A stretch of DNA of 64,000 nt from Botryosphaeria dothidea. Its lineage: Eukaryota; Ascomycota; Dothideomycetes; Botryosphaeriales; Botryosphaeriaceae. Under the pieces are notes generated by a model that was given only the letters and a program-made list of their open reading frames with translations, searched no databases and was not told where the DNA came from. This document shows positions 20,545-31,263 of this stretch, in pieces. Location of the stretch: NCBI GenBank assembly GCA_011503125.2, contig WWBZ02000062.1, forward strand, positions 3,224,001 through 3,288,000, in the 5' to 3' direction. Position 1 is the first letter of the stretch, and the number at the start of each line of letters is the position of its first letter. The position numbers and the translations under genes were made by a program.

Positions 20545-23500
20545 TTACTCCTCATCCTCTTCCTCTTCACCAGTCTATTGAGATCATGTTAGCAACCATT
20601 CGGTCAAAGCAGAATTACAAAATCGACTTACGTTCTCGTGGAAGTTCTGGCCGTCGGTGGTGGCAGCAATGATACCAGCACGAATGACCCAGTCACCAAA
20701 GTGCTCACCCTCGTTCTTCTCAGTAGCGTAGCGCTTGATCATAGGGCGGAGGATCTCAAGGATCTCTTCCTCCTTGATGGACGCGCGGTAGAGCTTGTTC
20801 AGACGCTGGCCGTGGTAGCCACCACCAAGGTACATGTTGTAGGCGCCGTAAGCCTTTCCAACGAAGGCAATCTCGGCAAGCCAGGGACGGGCGCAACCGT
20901 TGGGGCAACCGGTCATACGCATGACGACGCTCTCCTGGCGAAGACCGTTCTCCTCCAGAATCTTCTCGACCTTACCAACCAGGACGGGAAGGTAGCGCTC
21001 GGATTCGGCCATGGCAAGACCGCAAGTGGGGAAGGCAACGCAAGCAGAAGACGAAAGACGGAGGCCAGAGAAGTGAATGTTGTCGAGCTTCCACTTCTTC
21101 AGCAGCGCCTTCATGTCATCCAGGTCATCGTCGTGGACGCCAGACAGGATCAGGTGCTGGTTGCCAGTCAGGCGGAACTCTCCCTTGTGGGCCTTGGCAA
21201 CCTCAACGAGACCGGTCTTCATCGGGAAATCAGCGGTATCCTCGATACGACCGTTCTCAATGAAGAGAGTGAAGTGGTTGAGACCGTTCTCATCCTTGAT
21301 CCAGCCGAAAGTGTCCACGTTGCTCTCGAACTTGAAGGGACGAGGCTCTTGGAACTTCTTGCCGTTGCCCCAGTACTCCTCGACCTTGGCCTTGAAGCCC
21401 TCGACGGTCATATCGTCAATGGTGTACTTTAAGCGAGCGTGCTTGCGGTTCTTGCGGTCGCCATTGTCACGCTGGACGAGCATGATCTTCTCGCAGGCGA
21501 TGTGAATATCCTCAGTAGGAACGAAACCAAACATCCTACCAGTCTGGGGGTACGTCTTCTTGTTGTTGTGAGTAGCACCCATACCACCGCCGGCAAGAAC
21601 ATTGAAGCCCTCAAGACGGCCATCAGCGCCCTTGATGGCAACGAGACCAATGTCGTGAGCGTAGACATCAGTATCGTTGTGGGGAGGGATAGCGATGGTA
21701 ATCTTGAACTTTCTGGGAAGGTAGGTGGGTCCATAAAGCGGCTCGTGATCGACAATGGCGTCGCCAGCAATCTGGGTCTTTTCATCGTCCTCCTTCAACC
21801 AGATCTCGTGGTATGCGGTGGTAGAGGGCAAAAGATGGTCGCTGACCTTCTTGGAGACGGCATAAACGTCACGGTGGAAAGCGCTGTGCTCCGGCAAACT
21901 GCTGCACATGACGTTACGGTTGACGTCACCGCAAGCGGCAATGGTAGTCATGAGGGCCCTGTTGATGGCCTGCATGGCGGGCTTGAGCTTGCTCTTGACC
22001 ACGCCATGGAACTGGAAGGTCTGACGCGTCGTCAACTTCATAGTCTCGTTGCCAAGAGTGCTGGCAATCTCATCCATCTGGATCCACTGCTTGGGCGTCG
22101 CAACACCACCAGGCAGACGGCATCGAATCATGAAGGAGTAGGCAGGCTCAAGACCCTGCGCCTTGCGCTCATCACGAATGTCACGGTCGTCCTGCATGTA
22201 CGTGCCATGGAACTTAGTGAGTTGCTGGTCGGCAGCCGAGATAGCCAGGGTGCTAGTATCATTGAGACCCTCAACGATAGTACCGCGAAGGAAGTTGGAC
22301 TGAATCTTGATGTCCTCGTTGGTCAATGGCGGCGGCTCCTCAGGGAGACCCTCGACCTTATCGACACCGAGAGCCTGCCACAACTTCGGCTCCCACTCAC
22401 TGTAACCGGTCTGGAATCCATCAGGATCCTGGTCATCACCGAGACCAATGTCGACCAGAGTCTTGCCACCCAGAGTGACCAACCTGGCATGGAGGTCCTT
22501 GGCAGGCTTGTTGTAGTAGATCTTGTCCTCCTTGCGGGGCCAGTAGTGGCTGTCACCAAGACCGAAGACAGTGAAGTTGACAGTGGCGAGGTCGATGTCC
22601 GTGGAGTTCTTGATGGCTTCCCAAAAGTTCCTACCGTTTTGAGGGAACTCACCCTGACCAGCGACACTGCTAATCAGGACAAGGTTCTCCTCAGCGTTTA
22701 TGTCCTCAAGCGGGTAGTCGTCCATCGCCATGACCATAGTCTTCAGGCCACGGGCTTTACCCCTGTTACCGAGACGCTTGGCCAGGTTCTCTGCGTTGCC
22801 GTTGTCAGAGGCGAAGAGAATAGTAACCGGCGCACCTTGAAGACCCTCCAGAAGCTTGCTGTAGGCGTCCTTTGCCTTCCTCTTCTGCAACTCGCGGACC
22901 TCAGTACCATAAGACTGAGAAAGATTGGCGGAGAATTCGGGGTGCCTCTTCATGACCTGCGAGAGGTAGTTGTCGCGGCGGAGGAACTCCTGGAGTTCCT
23001 TCTTGATCCTTTCGGAGTCAAGCTTGAAGTTCTCCTCGTCCTTCTCCTCGCCCTTCGGATCCCAGCGGTAGAGGGGCCAGTAGCCAATGTCAACGGCCTT
23101 CTTGGTCTCCTGAAGAACAGTCAAAGGCGACTCGTTCTCCTTGTGGTACGGCAGGTAAGCAAGAACAACGGAGGGACCGTCAAACTTGTCAGCTTCGAGC
23201 ATCGCCTGAAGGACCTGAGTGTACGAGCTGTAGACAGCAGTCGACGCAACGTAGGCGTTTCCAAAGTTCATAGCGTAAAGACCAATATCCTTCTTTCTCC
23301 TCGAAGCATCCGCAGCTGCACGCTCAGAGTAGGGAGTGGAGTCGATGATGAGCATGTTGACGTTCTCACCGGAAGCCAAGACGTGGTGAACACCAGAGTT
23401 ACCAAGGTCGTAAGCCCAAGCGTCAGACCCAACAAGCCACTGAGACTCCTTGCGGAAGAGGCCCTTGGAAGCAAGAAGCTTGTTAGCGCTCTCGGAAGCG

Positions 23501-25325
23501 TCCGAAGTCAGCTTCGAGATGACCTCTTCAGCAAGAGACTCGACCTTGGAAGCATCCTCAGCGGACAAAGCCCACTGAGAAATCGCCTTTTTCGCCTCCT
23601 CGGAATTGAGCGCATCAGACTTAGCAGCCTCAGCAGCCTCGGAGATGAAGCGCTTGCGGTGGTCCAGGCGGGCGACCAAGGAACCAAAGCCGTACTCGGG
23701 GGTAGATGCAACCTGGGCGGAAACACCAGCGTTTTCCGAGCCAAGCTGGTTGGCGATGTAGAGACGTTCCTTGAAAACCTGGTTCAGGATCTTCATGTAC
23801 GCGTTCTCAAGCTCGGGCTGAGTGGGCTTTTGCTCAGTAGCAACCGGCTCAGGCCCATCCATCTTCCCGATCTGGAGGTTCTGGATGGGCGAGTCCGAGT
23901 AGAGATTCTGGAAAATGCCACGAAGGGCCTGGCGAACGGTCGACTCCTCAATGTAACCAAGCTGATGGCCAACGATCATTGGAGAAGCACCGCCGGAAGT
24001 CCTCAGAGATGTGAGCAGGTCCAAAAGGAGAGGACCCCACTTAGTCGTCTTCCTCCGCACCTGCTCCAGAACCGCAATCTTCTTGACAGACTTGGGAATG
24101 ACAGCAGCAAGCTGAGCACCAAGCCAAGGCCTGTACAGCCTGACGGTGATCAAGCCAGGGTTCGAGTAATCCGCACCCGCCTCATCCAGCTCCTCCGCAA
24201 ACATGGCAGTATCCGAACCAAAGATGAAAGCGGCGGCTTCAGCGTTAGCCGGGCCAGTGTAAGAGAAAGCCTCATACTCGCGGCCGGTGACATCCTTGAT
24301 GGTGCTCCAGATCTGAGAAACGAACTTGTAGATTTCCTCCGAGGAAATGGGCTTAGCGGAAACAGACTCGACGGTGGTAGCAGAAGAAACAGTGCTGTTC
24401 TTGTCGCTGCTCGCGCTGCTCTCCCGCCTAGAAGAGCCGCTTGCTGATGATTCGCGAGTGCTGGAAGGTCCCGAACGCTGCTCGGGCAGCTGCAGACTCT
24501 CGCCGAGAGCGCCGTTCGGCTGAGAGACTTGGCTGCCGGCAACCGTCACGGAAGCGACCCGGCCATCATCCGCATACAGCGAAGTCTCTCCCGAAGACGA
24601 GCTCTGGAAGACGCGCGCCGCATCCAAGTCCAGGACCTGTTTCACTAGGTCCTTGTTCTCGTAAGGGATCGGCTTCGCGTTGGACACGACAGCCGAGTCG
24701 AAAAAGTGGATCACACCTTTACCCGACTTGACGACCAGCGCATGCGCCGTCAAGGCGATGTCCTGAGCCTCCTGCAGCGACTCGGATTGCAGGAAAGTGA
24801 ATCCCGATTGTCTGATGGAGGTGATGTCTGAGTAATCAGGGTATCCGGTTGGCTGCAACGAGACGTGGAGGACGACCGGGTACTGAGCCAACTTGTAGAG
24901 GTGGGGTATCGATTGGACGAGGATGGAGGAGGTGGTCGTGACCGAAACGATTTTGCCAGAGCGAATTGGCTGGAAGACGGAAAGGAGCGGGTCGGCGTTG
25001 TGTCTAACAGGTAGGATCTGTCGCGAAATCAGCTTCTGCGCGGGTTGTGAGGGCTGCGGGGTTGAAGGTGGGCAGATGTACCTCCGGCAAATCCTTGGCC
25101 ACAACACTCGGGGCCTTGCTGGCGCTGTAGGAGTTCAGGTGCTTGGAGAACTCCGAATCATCCTTCAGCGACGGCTGGACAGAGACCACGACGTCGCTGG
25201 CCAGATACGCAATCCGCGCCACTGCTCGGAGTCAGTCTGGTGTTCGCGCTCGGCGGCGCTGCGGGGCACCGGAGAAGAAGATTGTGTTACGTACCAGCCT
25301 CTCCAGCGGTGGTGACGGAGCCCAT
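20545..25325 (-). CDS. MET5: Sulfite reductase [NADPH] beta component (siroheme protein)
   Basis: Reduces sulfite to sulfide in sulfur assimilation, together with a flavoprotein alpha subunit. Exons are 25325-25295, 25221-25082, 25017-20632 and 20574-20545, giving 1528 residues. Domain order: a pyruvate-ferredoxin-oxidoreductase-like N-terminal part (residues about 1-750), a flavodoxin-like domain (about 785-930; ILFASDNGNAENLAKRLG, SSVAGQGEFPQNGRNFW, FGLGDSHYW), then the sulfite/nitrite reductase repeats. The siroheme/4Fe-4S ligands are in SACVAFPTCGLAMAE and TGCPNGCARPW (about 1380-1430). The last tiny exon encodes TGEEEEDEE. The first exon holds only ten codons plus one base, with a CCATGG start. 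The gene is divergent from FAD1, which makes the flavin cofactor needed by the partner subunit. A CCAAT box (ATTGG on +) lies about 185 bp upstream of the ATG. Confidence 0.95.
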
Positions 25326-25924
25326 GGTTGCAACGGCGCAGAGCAATGGGCCTCGAGAGCGCGGAGAAGGGGTGAATGGGAGAGGGAGCGAGGCGTGATG
25401 TTGTTAAAGGGCTCAGCGGCGATAGAAATGCAGCGCGGACAGCCACGCTCTTTGACCACTTTTTTTCGAGAAGCTGGGCTTTGCTAAGGGCATATTGCCG
25501 GCAGCGCATTGGCTTAAGCAGCAATCACACCATCCGCGCTAGCAGCGGAAACTGGGGTCGAGGGCGAGCGTGCGCCGAGAGCTCGGCGGGTTCGATTGCC
25601 CGTTTCCAGCATTTCCAGCACCTTACTCAGAAAAACATTTTACGCCCCGTAACGCGCGCGGCATGGCGCTGCAGGGCCGAGCGCGTACCGTACCGTATTT
25701 CCCTGTAGGGCTGTCGATTCGCGAGCTGCCATTGCGGCTGAGGCCTTCCACCCTGGCGTTCCGAGGCCCGCTATCGCTATCCGCCCGCCAGGCTCCATGA
25801 GGGGGGAACATCATCATTGTTGCTGCACGGCCAAGCATCCGACCTCAGACACGCGCCCCGCCGCCCTGCTAAACACCGAAGAGCCCGCTGCCTCTCTTAT
25901 GACCACTGCCACCTCCGCGCCGAA
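25326..25924. promoter_or_regulatory. Divergent promoter region, MET5 / FAD1
   Basis: 599 bases shared by the sulfite reductase and FAD synthase genes. A CCAAT box lies on the minus strand at 25508-25512 (GCATTGGCTT on +), about 185 bp from the MET5 ATG. No clear CYS3/MetR palindrome was found by eye. Confidence 0.4.
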
Positions 25925-26954
25925 ATGACCGGAGTCACCAACAATGTTCCCAACTCGCACGCCCAGGACGCGCTGATTCCTGACACTTCGGTGTCCTTCG
26001 CCGACCAGTGCGCCCGCCTCGATGACCGCATAACTGCCTTCCTGCGCGAGGACAATGAGGCAAATTCGCGCCTTCGCGCCGTCCAGGAGCAGACGAGAAT
26101 CGCATTAGGCGTCATCGAGGAGGCCCTGCAACGCTACAGGTACGTCTGTCCTTGCCCCGCAATATCCGGCTTGCCGCCCCGCCAGCTATCAGTCTGAGAC
26201 CTGTGTATATCCTAAGATGAACCCTACTCCAGCAGCCTCGACGAGCTCTCGTTATCCTACAATGGAGGCAAGGATTGTCTCGTCTTACTTGTCTTGTACT
26301 TTTGCGCCCTGCACCGTCGGAGCATATCCACCGCGACCCCGCTGCCTAAGACCATCCAGACGGTCTATATCCAGTCCGCGCATCCGTTCCCGGAGGTCGA
26401 GGACTTTGTCACCGAGTCCAGCCATGCCTACAGCTTGACTCTCACAACATACAATGCGCCTATGAAGGCAGCATTCGAGTCGTACCTGCACGACCATCCC
26501 TTCGTGAAGGCGATATTCGTTGGCACTCGGCGGACGGACCCCCACGGCGAGCATTTGACACACTTCGACCCCACGGATCACGGTTGGCCCAGCTTCATGC
26601 GCATACACCCCGTCATTGACTGGCACTACGTCGAGATTTGGACTGTGAGTTCCCTTTCCGAACACGGGCATTGCCGTGACAATAGATCCCGCGAAGAAGC
26701 TAACTCCGGTGCAGTTCATTCGTCACCTCGGCATTCCGTACTGCTCACTCTACGATCAGGGCTATACTTCGCTCGGCGGCACAACCGATACCCACCCGAA
26801 CCCCGCTCTGCGCATCCCTTCACCCGACTCGGACGGTGCCCACGCGGACAAAAAGTTCAGGCCCGCCTATGAGCTCGTCGAAGACTATGAAGAGCGTCTT
26901 GGCCGGGACAAGGGTGCCAATTCTACTAAGAAAGCTGCTAATCCATCACCATGA
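25925..26954 (+). CDS. FAD1: FAD synthase (FMN adenylyltransferase, PAPS-reductase fold)
   Basis: Converts FMN and ATP to FAD. Exons 25925-26139, 26233-26644 and 26715-26954 give 288 residues. The second acceptor (CTACTCCAG at 26232) was chosen because the earlier CCTAAG acceptor gives an immediate stop, while this one rebuilds RYSSLDELSLSYNGGKDC. The PP-loop-like ATP site is SYNGGKDC (residues 80-87). Other fungal FAD1 blocks are TVYIQSAHPFPEVEDFV, VGTRRTDPHGEHL, RIHPVIDWHYVEIWTF and YCSLYDQGYTSLGGTTDT, with PNPAL after it. An in-frame Met 36 codons upstream is less likely to be used because nothing before the chosen start resembles the family. Confidence 0.94.
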
Positions 26955-29412
26955 GCAACGGTCTGTAGCGTCTGAGTCATTTAAGAGCGTCGATTTGAGG
27001 TCTCAACATTTGTGTGTACAATTTCAATTCGTAAGAGAAGGATCATTACATGGAGAGGATTGTCGAGCATTACGACTAGAGCATATATCCGGCGCCAAAC
27101 GGAGTTTGGATTTTTGAATGAACTGCTGAAGAAAAGATTACGGGCCCTCGCTTCCACCCTTTGCCAAGTGCTCGAAGGAAGGGAACAAATAGAGCAAGAG
27201 TAATACTTCAAACTCAAAGAAACTCTACATCAATAACAGAACAACAAACACACACACCGCCTCCTCTCGCGTATCTCACCTTTTGCTTTTTCCCACTTAC
27301 CCCCTCGATTTGCGCGCCCCAAACCGCACACATACGCCCGCTGCAACGGGCAAGGCTGCGGGACAACCCGCCCGTACATAAACGCCACACCACGCCTTGC
27401 CGCCCATGATTGCTTTTCTTCTGCGCGCCCCCTTCTTTCACTCTATTTACTTTTGCCCCCAACCGTCACATCCATCCTCGCCTCGTCAGGGCGAACGTAA
27501 CGTACGCCAGCGGCGTAATTGCCCTGCTCTCCGTCCTTCCGGAAACGCCCCGTCGCTTCCAGAAAGGTAGCACGAAAGGATCTCTCTCCTTTGAAGACAA
27601 AAAAAAAAAGGCAATGGGCCTCCAATTCGAGAGAGAGAAAAGGGAGATCTCTTAGAGCAAGCAACCCCCAAAAAATTCTCCAACGAAAAAGCAACCTCAC
27701 ACCGCTCTCTCCGTCAAAAAATAAAAAATGACCGAAAGAAGCGCGATGATGAAATGCCAATGATGTCGCCTTCCGTCAATCTCACCACAACCACACCACG
27801 AGAGAAATTAGAAAACCCACCGCGCTGGTAGCTCATGTTAAATGCATGCGATACGATGATGTGCGTAGAAGAGTTAGAAATGCGAAATGGGAGCAAAAAC
27901 GCCCCCATGCATCAAACCATCCCTGCTTCTCAGGGTCCAAAAAGCCACACACAACCACTGGGAGTGAAAAGCCATTTACCGGAGAAACCAGGAAATGGGG
28001 AAATGCAACCAAGAAAAAAAAACTGTCTGTCGCGCCTCACTACTCAGCCAGCCAACCACCCAAGCCACCCAGCGTCTGGACACACACCGTCTCCTGCCCG
28101 CCCTCCAAAAAAAATAAAAATTTCCCGAAGAGAGAGAGCAACGGGGTGATCGGCCACTAGTAGCTACCCACCACTTACCCTACTCGTAGCGGCGCGCAAT
28201 TAAGGCAAAAGGCAAGCCAACTCATCAGAGCAAGTCATCGGATGTAATTTCCCTCCGTAAAATAAATGCGGAAAGGAAACAAAAAAAACGAACGGTATGA
28301 TTAACCGCCCGTCGCGGCGCGAACCAACCGTTCCATGTGGGGAACAGACGAGTGTCCAAAAGGAATCAGGGTGCCGACTTCGGACCGCCCGCGCAGGGGC
28401 CCCTCTTGACACTCACCAGTTTTGCCGCCGCCAGGTCCAACCAATTCATCAGCAAGTCAGGCCTGGCTGGAGCTGGGGCGCAATAGTAGATCCATTGCGT
28501 GCATATGACTGGACCGTTCCAATGTGGCGAAGGGTTCAGGTGATGCTCGCATCAGGGTCGTTGCCGATCATGCATGCCGAACATGCCGATGTGCTCGTCA
28601 TCCAAACGCCGATGCACTCAATAGTCATCAGTTGCAATCTGCCACCTCTGAGTTGGCCGTTCGATGTGATTCATCCGTGTTCGGGTTGCACAATGTCCTT
28701 GGCTGCTGACACCTTGCAATTATCAACGGCCCACCTGCTGATGTGAGTCTTAGCACACTAATTAGCCCTAGCCGGCAAAGCCGATGACAGCCCCGGTGTG
28801 AAAGAAGTAGGAGCGTGGATGAACGCCGATTGCATTTGCTGATACTACTTCTCAACTAACCAGCATGCGCCTCTGATTGTGAAAGATGTAACGTCAAAGC
28901 AAGCCGCCCAACTCGTCATCATCGTAGCCCGCGAGGGCAGAGTCAATCTTTTTTTGTTGCCCACCAACCGACAAAGGAAGAACAGGAGCCCGGTAAGTAA
29001 AAGCAAAAAGAACCCCACGGGAGCGGCCCGCAGAAGGAAAATGCCTGACCTAAGAGAAGAAGGAAAAAAGAGCACTAAGCGGAAAAAGAAACAAAGATAC
29101 AAAGCTAAGATGAGGAAAGGTCCCAACATGGCAGCGGAAATACGGTGCCACGCGACAAGCCAATGTGATTGCGACCCGATTAGAAGGCTTGTCGGAAAGT
29201 TTCCTTCCATATGATGATCAATGCTGACAGCATAACTCATCCGTCGCCGTGACAAATGTGCGCGAAACGGTGATAGAGATGTCCGGCTGGCGATGATTTG
29301 CAATGGGCTGAGAGACCAAAGCGGCGTGGTCCAAAGGCTGCTGATGTACGATGTACACTCATTGACAAGACACATTGCGCTGATGTAATGAGATGCGAGT
29401 GCTTGAGCGCAG
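26955..29412. other. Long convergent intergenic region FAD1 / RRM gene
   Basis: About 2.5 kb with no convincing gene. From about 27240 to 28150 the + strand is C/A-rich and purine-poor in blocks, with A-runs at 27598-27609 and near 28011-28022. The region may contain a long 3' UTR of the RRM gene. Small open frames show no family motif. Confidence 0.45.
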
Positions 29413-31263
29413 TCACTCGCGGTCGCTCGGGGCATTGCTAGAAGCAGAGGAGTGATCTCCGTGCGCAATGACAGGAGTCGTGGGGCGAGGCCTGTCCTCC
29501 TCGGCCTCCACCTTCACAGAGGGCAAGTTGGAGCTGTTGGTCGTCTGGGAGAGTTGCGAAGAGCGGGCGACCAGGTTGCGGAGGTTTCGATCATAGCGCG
29601 GCGGATAGTTCTGTGCATTGGATCCGGCAAGGTAATTCTCGAACTCGTTCGCACCCTCCTTTTGAGTAGGGGTGAGCGCACTGAGCCGCTGTTGGGGAGC
29701 GACCAAGCTGCCGTTCGTCGTAGCAGCCCTGGACTGGAGAACTCCATACTCGAACTCAGCAGCCCTGAACTGGCGAGCAGCGGCAGTCTGCTGCTTGAGG
29801 ACCTTCTGTTCCTGGGTGTCTGCGTAGCGGATTTGAATGACATGATCTTCTCCGTCCGGAACAGCAACAGGAGTATTGTTGAACTTCTTGATGACGTCCT
29901 CGCAGATATCGCGCGACTCAAAGCGAGCGAAGCCAACACCACGACCGTGGCCACCGCCGTCACGGAGGATTTTGCTGGAGCAGACCTTGTAAGGATGGAA
30001 GATTGAGGTCAGTTCGGCTTCGTTGATGTGGCGAGGAATGTTCGAAACGTAGAGATTGGTGTTGGATTCGTCTGAGAATTTCTTGAGCTTGGCGTAGAAG
30101 GATTCCTGTTTTTGTCAGTATGGTGTGTTTTTCTGAACGAGTCGAACATACTCTGGCGAAGCTGACTTCATATCCCAGATAATGAAAGCCTCGGATGCAG
30201 TTCTCAGCATCCTTGAAGTTGTAGTACTTGATGAATCCATAACTGGGACCCCTTGTCAGCAAAAACTGGAAAAGATGTAGCATCAGCGGACATACCCCTT
30301 GCACTGGTTAGTCTTGACATCAATGATGGATTTGGAGCTCTGAATGTCTCCGAAGCGCATGCCCCACTGGTGAAGCATCTCATCCGTCGTCTCAGGCAGC
30401 AGACCACGAATGTAAACATTCGTCTCGCCATTCTTGTTCTCCAGGCTGCGGTCTAGGGGCTTGATGGGTGAGCTGGGAGCAGGAATGGCCTTGGGGATGG
30501 GCGGGTCCTTCGTAAGCTGCTCCTGAATGTCACTTGGAATCTGCGTTATCTGGGCCGGGGCCTTGTTTATCTGCGGGACGTAGAAGGGACCCAAGTGAGA
30601 CGGAGAAGGGGTGCCACTGCCGGGGTAGATCGCATTCGGAGAACCGTTCATGTAGACACTGGGGTGGTAAGTGGCATTGTTTCCGGTGTAAGGGGTGCCG
30701 GGGAGGTCCTGCTCCGTAGAAGAGATCGAGTCCCGACGGGGGGTGACAAGCGAAGGTTCAGACGACGACACACGCGAAGCCCAGCTGCCAGTGATAGGGC
30801 TATTGTTGTCCATGATCTGGTGGCCGTACTGAAATGCAGTCTGAGGAACGTAGTGGCTCATGGGCGTCTGCACGCCAGGCGATGGAATGCCATGGTAGTT
30901 GTTGAGACCGGGAATCATCTGGTGTTGCTGGTAGACCATAGCATGCTGGCCGTGTTGCATCTGGGCCTGCAGCTGCACGCCTCCAAGTTCGGCTGAGGAT
31001 GCTGGGACATGAGAGCCCGGCTTAGCCGAGCCGAGAGAAGGGTGCATGTTCATACCGGCAAATCCCTGCGTCAGTGCAGCCAGGCTCTGGTCTCCCACAA
31101 GTCCGTGGTATTGAAGCATGCCAGGATGTCCGGTGCTCAAGAACGAAGGGCGCTGGGCTTGGTTCTGGTACCCGCCGTACATGGCAGCGCGGTTGCCAAA
31201 GTTCGTCGCGGGGTTGCCGAAGTTGCGCTTGCGCTGAGACTCAATGTCGGTAATAGCAGCCAT
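29413..31263 (-). CDS. Two-RRM RNA/ssDNA-binding protein, MSSP/RBMS-like
   Basis: Exons 31263-30296, 30242-30152 and 30105-29413 (introns of 53 and 46 nt; acceptors TCCCAG and AAACAG) give 583 residues. The N-terminal 270 residues are Gln/Pro/Met-rich and low in complexity. RRM1 starts at about residue 295 (ETNVYIRGLLPETTDEMLHQ for RNP2; KGYGFIKYYNF for RNP1, rebuilt across the first join). RRM2 follows (TNLYVSNIPRHINEAEL; GRGVGFARFESRDICEDVI). The tail is acidic and Ser-rich. Tandem RRMs of this kind match metazoan RBMS/Alan-shepard proteins and fungal MSSP-like proteins, which bind A/U-rich RNA or single-stranded DNA. The cellular role here is unknown. The frame stays open upstream to 31425, so a longer N-terminus is possible; MAAITDIESQ has the better start context. 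Confidence 0.88.

Noticed and set aside
21439..24447. A 1002-codon open frame on the + strand opposite MET5
   Set aside because: It lies wholly antisense to a well-supported sulfite reductase exon and encodes a Val/Leu/Asp-rich sequence with no family motifs. It follows from the codon bias of the real gene.
25585..25605. A GGTTCGATTGCC motif resembling a tRNA T-loop
   Set aside because: No matching cloverleaf was found; it lies in the MET5/FAD1 promoter.
26140..26216. The CCTAAG acceptor at 26216 for FAD1 intron 1
   Set aside because: It gives an immediate TGA in frame. The CTACTCCAG acceptor at 26232 restores the conserved SLDELSLSYNGGKD sequence.
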